Under the pieces are notes generated by a model that had not been told where the DNA came from, did no database searches, and saw only the letters and a program-made list of their open reading frames with translations. From Stemphylium vesicarium (taxonomy: Eukaryota > Ascomycota > Dothideomycetes > Pleosporales > Pleosporaceae): 64,000 nucleotides of DNA. The number at the start of each line of letters is the position of its first letter. Within the stretch, counting starts at the first letter, position 1. The stretch lies in the NCBI GenBank assembly GCA_004380135.1, contig QXCR01000102.1:173035-237034 (forward strand), read 5' to 3'. Position numbers and translations under genes: made by a program. Of the stretch, positions 1-12,500 are shown piece after piece.

Positions 1-189
1 ACGATCATGTTCGCAATAGAGGCTGGCGGATCACTTAGGTATATATTGTGATCTGCATGCCATGGGGCGTGGATTATATGATCATTTTGGTGTCGCGGAT
101 AGGTGCAGTCGGCCATGGTACTTATGATGAGGGTATTCAGAATCACGGCGATGATTTACCCGCCAAATTGCCCGCTGGAGCATTGGAAG

Positions 190-1392
190 CAGACTTGCTA
201 TCAGTCAGGTAACTCAGTTAGAACTGACTGAACTGACCGCCATAACTCAGTTCAGTCAGTCAGTTAGTTATTAAGGCTGCTAGACGTTAGTTTAGTTAGT
301 TTAAGAAGCCTCTAGACTAACTAAACTAACTAACGTTAGACTAACGTTAGCTATTTTAAGGCTATATTTTATAGCTATAATAGCTACTACTAGTATTATT
401 TAAAAGTAGCGATAAGATAACGCTAGTCTTAGATAGGCTTTTAATAGTCCTATAAAGGTTAGAGGTAAACTACTAGACTAATTAGAGCTTTTAGAGTGCG
501 CTAGCCTTACCTAGTAAGCTCTACGCGTCTCGCCCGCTATAACTACTTAACGCATATTTTCTTCTAGGGTACTTCATGTCTACTCCCTCTAACTTAGGCC
601 TCCGCCGCCTCCTTGAATACGATAAGCGCGCTTCTCCTCGACCGTCGCTATCGAACGCGCCTACTATTGGCGATACTGCGTGCGAGGCTCAGCCCGATGA
701 GCCCGTTATAGTACAGGCGGACATACCCGACGACGACGATGACAACTACGTCAGGCTTGATTTTAAGCGCGTGCCGTACCTAGAGCGGCGCCAGGTTAAG
801 CGCTGTGGTCCTGGCGGGCTAAAAAGCTGGATCTACCGCCATGGCTGGGGCGTCTGGCACCGCAAGCACAAGAAGAACTACTAGCTTTGCTAGTACTTCC
901 ACCAACGACGGCAGCAGGAGGCGTGCTACGAGGCTGACAGCACTACAAACGCTAGCCGACACCTCTCAAGTAACAGGCCTAGGCACTCACTTAGACCTAA
1001 CGGACCTATACTAATTACTAGCTAGGAGGGCAATATTATGGGCGCGCTTATAAAGTCACAAGTATATATAATAAGGTCTAGAGGTATAGATGTCTTCCAA
1101 TAGGTTATAAAGGAGATGGCGGTAAGCTTTTTATCCTCTCGGTTTCAAGAAGCGCTAAAGGACTAGGTAATTACTAACAACTAGAGCTAATTTACTTCAA
1201 GTTAGTCCAGGTTAGGTAAGTCTAGGTTAGTTTAGTCAGTCCGCAGCAGCAGCAACGTTAGTTTAGTTTAGTCAGTTTTATTTTACCTAGAAAGTCTTGG
1301 CAGTTAGTTCAGTCCAGTTCAGTGTTCTTCAAACATCAGTTCAGTCAGTCCGGAGGCCTCTGGACTGACTGAACTGACTGATAGCAAGTCTG
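190..1392 (+). mobile_element. Non-autonomous hAT-type DNA transposon, internally deleted and RIP-mutated
   Basis: The two ends form a perfect 19-bp terminal inverted repeat: cagacttgctatcagtcag at 190-208 and its reverse complement at 1374-1392. Directly outside are 8-bp direct repeats, attggaag (182-189) and attggagg (1393-1400), differing at one base, which is the duplication length made by hAT transposases. Subterminal palindromes built on cagttcagtcagt lie at 223-260 and 1337-1376, and T-rich versions lie near 287-345. Inside is an N-terminal transposase fragment (576 to about 1190), so the element is a deletion derivative that would need a transposase supplied in trans. The flanks of the fragment are AT-rich and TA-rich, as RIP produces. 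Superfamily assignment rests on the 8-bp duplication plus the transposase motif, and confidence is high. Confidence 0.88.
576..1190 (+). pseudogene. hAT transposase N-terminal fragment, broken by in-frame stops
   Basis: The open part (576-884) encodes 102 residues ending in a KSWIYRHGW-type motif like the BED-zinc-finger-proximal segment of fungal hAT transposases. The same frame continues past a TAG at 882-884, where the family has Trp before the zinc-finger Cys, and past another TAG six bases later. Beyond them it still reads through ACYEADSTTNASRHL, like the conserved segment ending in RHL, and then FQEALKD-stop-VITNN-stop, where TAG again replaces the Trp of the family's LKWLV-like stretch. 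The catalytic DDE core and dimerisation region are missing, so no active enzyme can be made. The fragment lies inside the terminal repeats of the 190-1392 element. The stops fit C-to-T/G-to-A RIP changes. Confidence 0.75.
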
Positions 1393-1400
1393 ATTGGAGG

Positions 1401-2566
1401 GCTGCGAATGTGTCGCGCTAACGAGCTATCTCTTCCGTTCTGCATCACTACAGGCCAGAACGTATTGAGGCGCATGCTATATTCAGCTATCCCATTCAGC
1501 TTGCAGCGCCAAAAACGCGCTCAACATGGCTGCAGCTACTCTACCCTTGCGGTTGACATGCTGCATACGAATAGAGCCACATCTATCCCACCTAAGGCCT
1601 GGTGCAATGCTGCTGCTAGATAACGCGTGATCATTATGTAGATGCGATCGTTGCGTGCACGTACACTGCAACGAACTGTAATGTGCAGCCAAAGCTGCAA
1701 CAACCACGGGAGAGACCCCTAACTTCTGCTTTTAACCACCAAGTTACCCCAGGGTTAGACTCTGCCGAACCACTACACATTTACGGCCACTCCGACTGCA
1801 AGACACACCATGCCCCGTATGGAAGGCCTAGGCCATCTGAATCCGGGGTTCAGCCAGCCTCGCAGCATCCTAGCGGTCCGAAAACGGCTTGAATGTACAG
1901 AAGTGGTTGACTAGGCTTGTTTCTCGGCCGGACCTGGCCACCTCGCTTAATAGCGGGGGAAACTCTCTACCGCATCGGTAATAGGCTCTCATCGATCCGA
2001 CACTCGGTTTGGTACAGTACCTGCGCACAACAATTCGAGCCCGTGGCAACGCACTGACAGACCATTCTTCGTGCTAAGGTTGGGGTTTCAGCTGAGAACA
2101 ACAATGCACCTGCACGCTCGCTTCCGCGAGCTCAAACCGAAGACCTCACCTCAATGGGGGAAAGCGTCAGCAAATCGATACGCCGAAAAGAAGCCATGGC
2201 TTCACGACGCGCCGGGCTTTAGAGACTATCAGCTACGTCTACTCTCTCAATGCGAACTCCTGTATGCTCCATGCCGGTTCCATATGCGCTGAATACCACG
2301 ACCGTGAAGGTGCATATACATGGCGATGTCAGCCACAATGCGCCTAATCTCAGCTGAGACTTGATTTGATTCTAGGCTCCATCTGTAAGCAAACTCAATC
2401 ACAGCTATCACATAGGCTTGTCACAAAAGGTTAGTCGAGGCTAATGACCAGTCTATCAAAAGACAGTATCTAAGTACTTAACCAGTCTTCAGCCTCTGCT
2501 ATCAAGTACCTACATTGTTTCGACGACTACAACCCATTTTCTACAGCACCATCATTGATACCAAAC
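1401..2566. other. Gene-free stretch between the hAT element and the DUF2235 gene
   Basis: Several unrelated ORFs of 60-75 codons occur on both strands, with no recognisable domain, splice structure or codon pattern. The base composition is ordinary, unlike the RIP-affected element before it. The last few hundred bases presumably hold the promoter and 5' leader of the gene starting at 2567, but no clear core-promoter motif can be singled out. Confidence 0.5.
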
Positions 2567-4613
2567 ATGCCGAAAGCAGTTCCAGCAAACCCCAAAAAGA
2601 TTATATTGTGTTGTGATGGCACCTCGCAATCATCCGTGAGCGGAGAGCTCAGTTTACCATCCAACATTACACGCATTGCCAGAACTATCGCAAAAGCTGG
2701 CGACGATGGCAAGGAAGTCTGGCAGCAACTGGTCTACTACGACGCTGGAGTGGGGACTGGCGCCTTGTCTTGGATCGAATCTGTTCGTCAAGGAGCCACC
2801 GGGGATGGCTTGATTACCAATGTTCTCGAAGCCTACAACTTTGTGGTCAACAACTACTCGCCCGGAGACAAGATCTACTGCTTTGGTTTCTCGCGCGGCG
2901 CTTTCACTGCTCGAGCCATTGCTGGCATGATCACCGACTTTGGTGTCATCAAACCAGACTCCATGAAAGATTTTCCGTCTTTGTTTGCGGCCTACAAAAA
3001 GAACACGGAAAAATACAACTTCCGGAAGACCAAAGAATATTTCGAGTGGTATGCCGGCAAGGATCCTTTGGAACACGAGAGCCAGAAAGATACCGTCCGC
3101 AAGCATGAGGCTGTGGGTGATATTGCGTATGAGAACTCACAATTAGTTGAGCTTGTCGGTGTTTTCGATACCGTGGGGAGTCTCGGCCTTGCAGACACAA
3201 TTATTCATCGCCATGCAGACAGTCGTCGGCCATACGAGTGGCTCAATGTCAAGTGGAACCCATGTAAGCTGCTGGTCTCTAACTATGTATTATAAAGTAT
3301 TGACCGACTGTGTTCAGATATCAAGCATGCCTTTCATGCTTTGGCGCTGGATGACCGTCGATCGCCATTCTTGCCAACATTGTACTACATTCCAGATGAA
3401 AAGGTCATCGCAGCCGAAATTGATATGTTCGAAAATGATGGGACCAAATGGCCAGCGCTAATTGAGCACCGAAGAAAAGTCGATGAGGAGTTCAGACAGG
3501 CAATGACAGAACAGCATGACTTGAGACAAGTCTGGTTCACCGGTGAGCAAACAAGTAAGCAAGTTGGTGTGATCGTCTAAACTGACTTACGTCAAAAGGT
3601 GTCCACATTAACATCGGTGGAGGTACAGACGAAGAGGCTACCGAGGAAGACAGCAAAGCCGGAGGAAAGACAGATCTCGAAGGTGAGTCCAAATGCGTTC
3701 AGAGCAAGACGCACATCCATTCTGCCCCCTTTCCCCCATCAATTCAAGCGTCCGGTTTTAATACCACACATTCGCTGACGACTGTATAACAGGATTGGCA
3801 AACGTGACTTTCGCGTGGATGGTCGATCAATGCCGACCGTACCTCGCCTTCGAGGATTTCACAAACGATACAATCGCCAACTACCTACAACGGACGAGAA
3901 GACATGACGAAATACGAAAGGCGAAAAAGAAAGCACACCCTAGTATGAAGGACCAGGTGACCAGCAAACTTGGTGCGGCCAGCAAATACCTAGGATCCTT
4001 CCTCCCTTTCGGCGAGCAGGCAGTACCCGAAGGGAACGAAGAGGCCCAAACCAACGAATCCGCCCATTGGACTCTCTTCCGCGCTCACGGTGGCGACGAC
4101 CTCAAGTACCGTTACTTGGGCTCGCAAGATCGTACACCCGGCGCCTGCTACGATATGTCGACGGAAGCTCGCCCAGGGAGCAACGACCGCATAAAGTTGC
4201 GTGACCTTGGCCGGACCAATGAATGGATGCATCCATCTGTCCAATGGCGCATAGAGAGTTCTAAAAAGGCCAAAAACAATCACGGATACATATACGAATC
4301 CAGTGCCCTGGGGGGGTTCAAGTACGGAGAGAAAAACGGCGTGTGCGGGTGGCAATACACCGACAAAGGCGGCGACAAAGACAGAGACGTGTGGATCCCT
4401 GAGTGGCCCATCACCGCAGCGATTGGAAAAAAGGGCACAAGCGTCCTGACGCTTAAAGAGGCCCGCAGTGAATACGCAGAGATGGCACTGATCGAACAGT
4501 GCAAGGACTATAAAGATGTGCTTGAGTTCCTGGATTATAGCGCTGCCCCTTACGGAAAAGAATATTCTCCAGCGGATTACAAAGATGAATCATATGTGTG
4601 GATGCGCGTTTAG
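2567..4613 (+). CDS. DUF2235 (T6SS Tle1-like phospholipase domain) alpha/beta hydrolase
   Basis: Four exons (2567-3263, 3318-3542, 3599-3682, 3793-4613) join in frame to 608 residues. Introns are 54, 56 and 110 bp with GT-AG ends. The protein opens with the family's KKIILCCDGT start and carries the nucleophile elbow GFSRGAFTAR with the serine near residue 109. The second intron splits the conserved VWFTG-VHINIGGG block, which only appears after splicing. The DUF2235 family includes bacterial Tle1 phospholipases. Fungal members are widespread and mostly uncharacterised, and the substrate here is unknown. A C-terminal extension of about 270 residues after the catalytic core has no motif I know. 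No signal peptide is visible, so it is probably cytosolic. The start was set at the first ATG in frame (2567). Confidence 0.88.
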
Positions 4614-7600
4614 TAGTCATGGGTGTGATGGTTGTAGGAGGAAAGGGAAAGAAGGGATAAGGGCAGCGACTAGCATGGCAACTACCGAGAAATCCACGGG
4701 AGCACTCGGGAATATGACGGAAGTGCCGCGCAACTACATCCACATTGGTGATGTCAGTAATTGGTATTGTGGTCTGTTGTTGCCTTCTGCCCTGCTTGCT
4801 TGCGATATGTACTTGCCAGTACATGGAGTATATATGTCAGAGATAAACACCAGTGAGGCAACTACCAAGATAGCTAGGGTATCCTTCAAACGCAGCTAAA
4901 CTACCTATCTCAGCTTCGGCTGTTCACCATGTCGCCTCCCAAGACCGCAAACAGATCCGAAAAACCTCCTCCTCACAGCCGCTGCAGTTGTCCAGCGTAT
5001 ATTGAGCGACTATCTTTGTAGTTGTCAATCATGTACCTAGCAGCTAGCGCACCGGCCCAGGAAATTCCTCACTACTATCATTATAGTCACCATGCCGTCT
5101 CGAAGTAGCAGAATTCTAACTCCATGCCAACAGCAGAAGCATACCAAACGAGCTGCGGTGAACTGCAATGCAGCTTCCCACCTGGCCGCTACCGCACTTC
5201 CGCGAACACCACAGCCACAGCCACAGCCATAGCGCTCTACCAATAGCTCATACGCACCTCATAATACACATACAAACGGTCTGTATGTGCCTTGATACCA
5301 AAACACTTCTGTTGCCCGCACTACTGCCCGTCGATTCACATTGGCTATTGGTACTTGTCTATGGATCATGTATATAATCACTAGATAGCATAGATAGTAT
5401 AGATAGCTCGTACCGTTCGAGAAAACCAACAAGAAATCCCAGCCAGTCGCTTCTCGTATAATTTCGTATGATTGAACCCGTGCATATGTTTTACCTTGGT
5501 ACATGGCCCCGCTTTGTCGGCTCAGGCGATCATGAACCCTGGTTTCATTAGTGCGCTCTCATCAGATGTACAAGACCTTTCTCTTACTCCCTTAATTTCT
5601 GGCTATACCCCGAGTTCTCCAAATTCTCTCGGTTTGCATTGAAATGTTGCCATCATGTCAACTTTCAATCTAGGCCGTCTGGGTCGCATCCAAATATCGC
5701 GTGTCCCTCCTTCACCCACCTCATTGCCAACAGAGCACCAAAACCTACCTTCAACCCCGCCACCAGAGTATGCAGACATTGTCGAGACCGACACCAAGTA
5801 TCATGCTCCATAACAAGCACAACCGCCGCAGTGTAAGATCGAGCAGGTGCGTCGCTTCCTCATCGAGATCCTCGCGATAACGTTCTGCGCGAACTTCGAT
5901 GAGCTGAATGCGGCTCTTTACGACATCCCCCCACCAAGCGGCACGAACACGATCCTTTGCGATGCCGAATGCGAAGAACTCCTGGCGCAATCGAAAGTCG
6001 TCTGCAAAGTTCACGGGTGCTTCCTACAAGATGAAAAGACGACGATACATCGAAGAGACGAGAAGAAGCTCTGCGCAACTATCATCCAACCCGTTCAAGC
6101 TATCCACCATTGACCCTCATTACCCAACTTGTCTTTAGACGTGATAGGGTGGTACGGCGAATAAGTGCGATTGCCATCGGGTACGCGCTGGAATTCCACC
6201 ATCCTCGGATGGTGGGAGAGAAACCCGTATCCGTTTTGGGGCAAAGTACACGATCAGGATTGTATGAGAGGGTTCTGAAAACTTCTCATATGCATTGCGC
6301 CTAATGACAAGGTGCAATATGTGCTATGGGAAGCATGGGAGGATTTTCGGAGACGTTGCGCCTTGGGCCAGTTGGCATATCCGAACATATGTTGGCCTTT
6401 GAGGGGGGGATATTATGAGATGGGGGAATCACTACTAGAAACGATTGCGGCAGAGTCTGAGCCTGTCGTTGACGGGTCGTGATTTGAGCGTCAATTCGCA
6501 GCCATACACCTCCACCGCATGCCCACAAGAATCACACGACTACTTCGATTCCCTCATTGAGATCGCAGTCACTAGAAGCTCGTGAATCACTCCGTAGGTG
6601 TCGTACCTTCCGCTCCCACCATAGTCCCCAAGAATGACACAAGACATCATCATCAGCTTCTCATTCGCGTCCGATCTGCCTCACCATTCATACGCGACTA
6701 CCGAGCTCCGAAGGTGTGTTCAAGTTGTGGAGTGAAATCGCAGTGAGTGGCATAACCCTATACGCCAACAGCCACAACGACATCATGCTTCCTGTATCTG
6801 CAGCAACCAACACCCCCAATTTCGCCGTAAACCTGTTGTTAACCCAAAATAGAACACGACAAGTACGGCTTTGATCTCGCCGTCTTCTAAGGTTACCCCG
6901 GCGCCTCCTGCTCTTTGCCCAGTGCGAAGACAGTTTGAAGATGATAGGAAGGCTGTGAGCCCCATCCCAGCGGCAACTCGCCCTTAATTTAGTACGCTCC
7001 TATTGCAATGAGCACTTTTAGACGAACATAAGATGTTGAATGGCCGTTAATCAACCTCAACACAGGACTGCGAAGGAGAACTTGTTCGGGATTTTACCAC
7101 TCAATTGTCCAAAAAGTTCAACGAGTACTCCGCACACGGGCCGTCTATCTTTCCCTGTTCAATTGTTCTTGACGATGTAGTACCAAAGTTGCATGTGCTA
7201 GTTTGGCCCAACATAGTATCGGTGTGATGCAAACTGTGACGTTGAAATGGCCAAAAAGAAAGCCATACACAATTGCAAAAATACATACAACAGCGGGGAT
7301 TCGCTAGTGGTCACCCACCTAACTACTAATCCGCCGGTATCTTGCTTAAATAGGGCTGAGCGAACGGGAAGCCTTGTTCTCAAGATCCTATGGTCGTATG
7401 TATCATTTCGGTCGGCCAGATGCATAAATATCATGGACGTTTGGGAGTCAGGACAAGCGAGAACTGGTCCAACCCCACCTCCTACCCCGCTTCCAGATCC
7501 AGCCACCACAGTCTAACATGAAGCACGACAGTATAACCTACGCAGAATGTAGTGAAATTAGTAGAGATAACGACTAAGTCCATTTATTACTTAGCAGACA

Positions 7601-8249
7601 ATTCCACACGACTTTCCACCTTGTCATGCCTTGTCACGGATCCCATTGCCACACGCTCGCGGCTGACAGACACCATATACGCCTAGGATGTTCGGTCGCG
7701 ACAAGATAAAACGCAACCAAGGTGAAGAGTAACTACCATTCGCTGTTGTCCTGAAACCTGCAGCCGATTTCCAAGAGTCACGTCGCAGATGACTACCCCT
7801 CCTCTGATAGCCTCCAGTCGGCGAGTTTTGTTGTCACACTGCCCGACGTGTCGACTAGTCTTGTACACGTGTCCGGGATATATGCAATGCAAAAAAAATA
7901 GAGACTATCCTTGGTGGGAAGTGTACCACAGAGTAAAGCCTCTAATCGGCCACTCACATCATGACCCATTACACCACCATCCAGTAGACCGGAAGCGGCC
8001 TCCAACGGCGTCGGCAGATCACCAAAGAAGCTTATTACAATGTTGCGCAGTATTGAACCGACGAGTAGACACTGGCTGGGCTGCCTGTATCGGACATAGG
8101 TGGAGTACACAGTACTTAGCTTGCAGATTGCCGGCTGCTGGTCAGTGGCTGTGCTTAGCAGCTAGTATAACGCAACTCTACCATCACCTCATCAAGTCGA
8201 GCACATCCACCTAATAACGGGCCCCTCTACTGCCTCTCAAGCATCCAAA
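4614..8249. other. Long gene-poor interval with simple repeats and small ORFs only
   Basis: About 3.6 kb without a supportable gene. Short repeats include a (CCACAG)n-like run near 5208-5228 and TAGATAG/TATAGATAG copies near 5380-5406. The best coding-like stretch is an ATG-initiated 52-codon ORF around 5655-5813 followed by an open but ATG-less stretch to 6113. The two share no frame and no convincing splice pair joins them. The region may hold UTRs, regulatory DNA or decayed sequence. Base composition is not strongly AT-shifted, so it does not look RIP-affected. Confidence 0.45.
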
Positions 8250-8636
8250 ATGCCTTCCCTACCCCCATCTCCAGAAGAGGCGGCTCGTCGACAAGCCGAA
8301 GCACGCGCGGCGGTCACTGCCTCTCTGACGTCGGTCGGCGCGTCGGTCGACAACGAAATGCGCACGCGAACAGCCGACTTACATGCCAACTCGACAGCGA
8401 TAGCAAAACAGGAGAAGGACCTCGCCAAACAAACTGCAGCGCTGGCGAAGCAGACGGCCGAATGGGACAAATTGTTACAGGGTGGCACGAAGAAGCTAAA
8501 TGAAGTGGGCGATATACAGAATTGGGCTGAGATGATCGAGAGGGACTTGCTTGTGTTGGAGGAGACTGTGAGGCTGGTAGATGGGAAGGGCCAGAGCGAG
8601 AGGGAGGAGTCGGCTAGTGGGACGGGTAGGTGGTAG
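8250..8636 (+). CDS. BLOC-1 subunit 1 / GCN5L1-like protein
   Basis: A single-exon gene of 128 residues starting at the ATG at 8250. After an Ala/Arg-rich start, the central and C-terminal part matches the GCN5L1/BLOC1S1 family: a long amphipathic helix, then LAKQTAEW, a short linker, KLNEVGDIQNWAEMIERDL and a closing helix. The human protein has the corresponding FAKQTGQW and EIGDVENWARSIELDM. Length is close to the family norm (about 125). The animal protein is part of BLOC-1 and BORC in lysosome-related organelle traffic, and the yeast relative Bls1 acts in an endosomal BLOC-1. A role in endosomal sorting is therefore inferred. It stands alone, about 0.9 kb before the HECT ligase on the same strand. 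Confidence 0.82.
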   Translation: MPSLPPSPEEAARRQAEARAAVTASLTSVGASVDNEMRTRTADLHANSTAIAKQEKDLAKQTAALAKQTAEWDKLLQGGTKKLNEVGDIQNWAEMIERDLLVLEETVRLVDGKGQSEREESASGTGRW

Positions 8637-9550
8637 GCTAAAGACAAGCTGTGTATTGGTGGTGAACAGTTCTGGTGTATGCAAATGTCTTAGCGAGACA
8701 TCCATAGAAGGGGTATGGGCAGGTGGTGGATGTCGGGTTCGATTCCTGTCAGGCCAAAACGCCGTCTTTTCTGTGTTGGAAGATGGACGATCCACTTGAT
8801 GCTATGTCGTCATCCGTTGGCCATGATCACGAAGTGATAAACTTTTGATATCAAGTAGAAACTGCCGTGTTAGGGTACCATTGAACAATATTCGCCGGTG
8901 AAAACAAAGCCGTAAATGATATGCCACCAATGCCCTACGACAGGACCATGGCATAATCTTCTCGGGAGATGGACGACAGCGCGTCGCTTTCGTGACGGCC
9001 TAAGCTTGGATCAGCATGCACGGGCCAAGTCTCCATGATTGCGGAAACTGCTACTTGTGAGTGCTCTATGCTAAAGCTCCAACTACCACCTCATCCTACC
9101 CACCCACTACACCGACACAGAGGCTCCAGATAATTCCCTTCCTCTGGCGCAATCACCGCGCCAAGAGATACGCATTCGCTGCACTAGATCCGCGCCTGCA
9201 CCGTGGTATCTTCCCGCAGTCTACCTGCTCACGCCTCTTCTCCACCAAGCCGCCCGCTCGCAGGCTTCCCTCACTCACAGGCACTTTTCGCTACAGCCGC
9301 TTTCCTGCGCAAAAGCACCGAAGACATCAAGAATCACGACCCCGCTTTTCGCTCCACTAAACCCGCAGCCACGCTGGGTTTCTGCGCTCCCGGTAAAGGC
9401 ACTCGCAGCCTGTCTCTAGACAGCCCTTCCACCGCCACGGATATCTCGTCCGACTACCCGTTCGTCTGCACGCAACATCTCCCCGCCAGACACCAGCTTT
9501 ATAAAGCTTGCATGTGAGGAAGCTTCGTCTTCCGAGCGCCCGGCGCAAAC
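8637..9550. other. Intergenic interval upstream of the HECT ligase gene
   Basis: No gene is seen in these 0.9 kb. A Pol III B-box-like string (GGTTCGATTCC) occurs near 8737, but no tRNA fold can be built around it. From about 9080 to 9550 the sequence becomes C- and pyrimidine-rich, as is common in fungal 5' leaders, and ends just before the ATG at 9551. Two overlapping ORFs of about 100 codons there (9061-9360 and 9203-9517) are composition artefacts. Confidence 0.45.
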
Positions 9551-12500
9551 ATGAAGATCAAGAAACAGGCTACTTTGCGACATGAGTCCACTCTGGTGAG
9601 TTGTACCCCTCATGCCACCCCTCGCCACTGCTAACCAGATATGTGCAGTCGTCGATGATAGCAGACTTTGTGAAGGCGACCGAGTCGATACCGCTCTACC
9701 AGCTGCCCGCACATCTCGCCTCGTTCCCTAAGCATTGGCCCTTTCCCCGCGGTGACGCATATCACTGGATCCCCGCGCTGAACCGCTTCGACCACATCCT
9801 AGAGCTCTTTAACAAGGAGTATGGCCTGGTAGACGGCCCCCAGACGCAGCCTTTCCAGCGCCGGCTTCTGCAGAAAGGCGATGCCGAGGAAGGCAGTACC
9901 AGCTCGGAGCACACCACAACAGAAGCCGTCCTCGATACCCTGCACGTATCGCAGGATGGCGATCGTGAGCTGATTGAGCAGATCCTCAACTTCACCCGCA
10001 TGCTATTGGAGAACTGTGGCAATCGCAGCCTGTACTCTAGCAGTGAGCGCCTCGACAAGCTGCTCAACACGACTTCAACCTCTCTCCTCAAGGCCACACT
10101 TCGCCTCGGCCATCGCCTCGCCCAGCGCTATGCTGCCGCCCGCATGCGTCTGGCGCCCGCCACCCTGCATCCATCTCTCCTCTCCAGCCACTACAACATC
10201 AACCTCGACAAGGTTCAGAAACTGTCAAGCCCCTTCGCAAAGGGCCCCACGGCTGCAGCACCAGTGTTTGGCACACCGGCAGGTAGAGGAAAGGATCGCG
10301 CAGGCAGCACCGACAGGCTCAGTTCATCCGACCTGGTCGGTTTGTACACTCTTTCCGAGGCTTCGATGAAGCAGGAGTTTGGTGGCGTCCTCATCTCGTA
10401 CTACGAGCCAACCCCCGCAGCCGAAGAAGGCAGCAGCAAACCGGCAACAACGGAGACGCCTACCCCTGCCCCGGCAGCACCCACCACACCGACCCCGGTT
10501 CGACGGACGTCAAGTATGGGCCCCAACCGAACGCCGCGACAGCCCCAGCCAGCCCCATCTGCCGAATCACCAAATACCCCAGTCTTCACCCCCGGACAAC
10601 CCCACAGTAAATCGAATGGTCCCAAGACGTTCGAAATGTCAGCCGACAAGGTTTCCAAGGGCAATGTACATGATTTGATCAAGGAGGGGCTTGGGAGCCT
10701 GCCAGAGAATGTTCACTACGAATTTCTGCATAAGTTGCGCATTGCAAAGATGTTCAACAATGGAATCACTGGACGCGATGAGGCTGTCGCCATTCGTCTT
10801 CTATCGATTGCCAACATGGGCTATGTGCATGTTGAGAAGGAGTTTATGGCGAAGCTGGGCCAACAGGACGCAGATGAACCACGCCGGTTGCAGCTCGCCC
10901 ATCAGTTATCCGAGCTAGTTCACCCTCCCAGCAATGGCCAGACTGGCATCTCCCGGGAGCTGCAAACCTTTACCATGAGTGCTCTCGAAGCTCTCGCGAA
11001 GCACAAGTCGAAAGCCGCTGATATTTGCGCCGCTCTCAGCGTCAACGTCAACCACGGTGTACTGTTCTACGTCGTACGCAAGCTCGTTGCCGGACTTGGC
11101 GAAGAGACTGGTGATCCAGACGACTTAGAGGAGGACGAGTGGCGAGATGCTCTCTTTTCTCTGCTGAATACCCTACCGACCTCTCAAACGCGCACTGGTG
11201 AGCAGATGGTTGCCGCAGGACTCTTGGAAATCCTTGTCGACGTCCTCAAGCTGCGTACAGCAAAGGCAGAGCGTAACCACCCCAAGATTCTCAACTTTCT
11301 TGACACTTTTGTGTACAATTTGCGCGATGCCTTCTCCGCACTCGTGGCCGCAAAGGGACTAGAGATTATTGCAGACCTTATGCAATACGAGGTCGACGTT
11401 TCCAAGAAGCTTGCCGAGGAGGACAAGGGCATGCCCAAGGAGTACAAGACACAGCTTACTGATTATCAAATTCCCTTCTATCATCAGCAGAGTCTACGCT
11501 GGCTATTCAAGTTCCTTAACCACATGATGTCGCACACAGGCGGTAACTTCGATCGTCTAATGCGGAATCTGATTGACTCACCGCAGCTGCTGAGCAGCCT
11601 GCGTACTGTGCTATCGAATGCAAAGATCTTTGGCTCAACAGTATGGAGCATGGCTGTCACAATTCTCGCTAGTTTCATCCATAACGAGCCAACCAGTTAC
11701 CAAGTCATTGCCGAAGCAGGTCTGAGCGAGGCGTTCCTGGAAACAGTAGCTGGAGAGCCCGCTTTAGCACCAGCAGATGCGGAAGCCAGGTATGAAGGAG
11801 AAAGATCAACGTCAGAGCCATATCCTCCGCGAGCTGTTGGAACTAAGCTTGCCGAAGGTATCCTTCCCGTAGCTGAGGCCATCTCAACGCTCCCACCAGC
11901 ATTTGATGCTATTTGCCTGGCAGAATCTGGCATGAAGCTCTTCCAAACATCTACTGCGCTCAAGAAATTCTTTGAGATTTTTGAGAGTCCTGCTCATGTC
12001 AAGGCGCTCGATGCTGATACAGAGATGCCTACTTTGATTGGCAACTCCTTCGATGAGCTAGTGCGTCATCACCCGCCATTAAAGTCGCGAGTCCTCTCAT
12101 GTTTCAGCGAGCTGATCGCCCGCGTGGTCCAACTTTGCGCCAGGAAGGCTGAGAACGAAGGTGTAGGTGCCAAACTGTGGACCGAAGATGCCAATGGAAA
12201 GCTCTTTGTGGCTGGTGGTCGACAAGCGTTATCGGGTTCGCGACCGCGGCGGAAATCAGAAACGGCTGGCACTGACGTCGAAATGGCGGACGCCGATGAG
12301 ACTCCTAACGAAGCCGTCACGTTCGACCAAGTCACGGAGACCGAAGAAAGCAGCAAAGGCCCGACGACGGGTCAATACGTCCGTGTGCTTTGCCGATTCC
12401 TTTCTGGGTTCTTTTCGAATCATGCCATGTGCGCTGCATACATCGACCTTGATGGCGTAGACCATATCCTTGACATTTCTGACCTTGCGTGCTTGGATCC

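Noticed and set aside
5208..5406. Possible CRISPR-like or tandem array
   Set aside because: The CCACAG and TATAGATAG repeats are short, imperfect simple repeats without spacers. CRISPR arrays are not expected in a fungal nuclear genome.
5751..6113. Overlapping ORFs on both strands (5751-6014 minus, 5847-6113 plus)
   Set aside because: They compete for the same DNA, the plus one lacks an ATG, no splice partner gives a continuous gene, and no domain is recognised.
8720..8765. tRNA gene suggested by a GGTTCGATTCC B-box-like string
   Set aside because: The T-arm pairs only partly, no A-box lies at a fitting distance, and no 5' strand complementary to the would-be acceptor stem is present.
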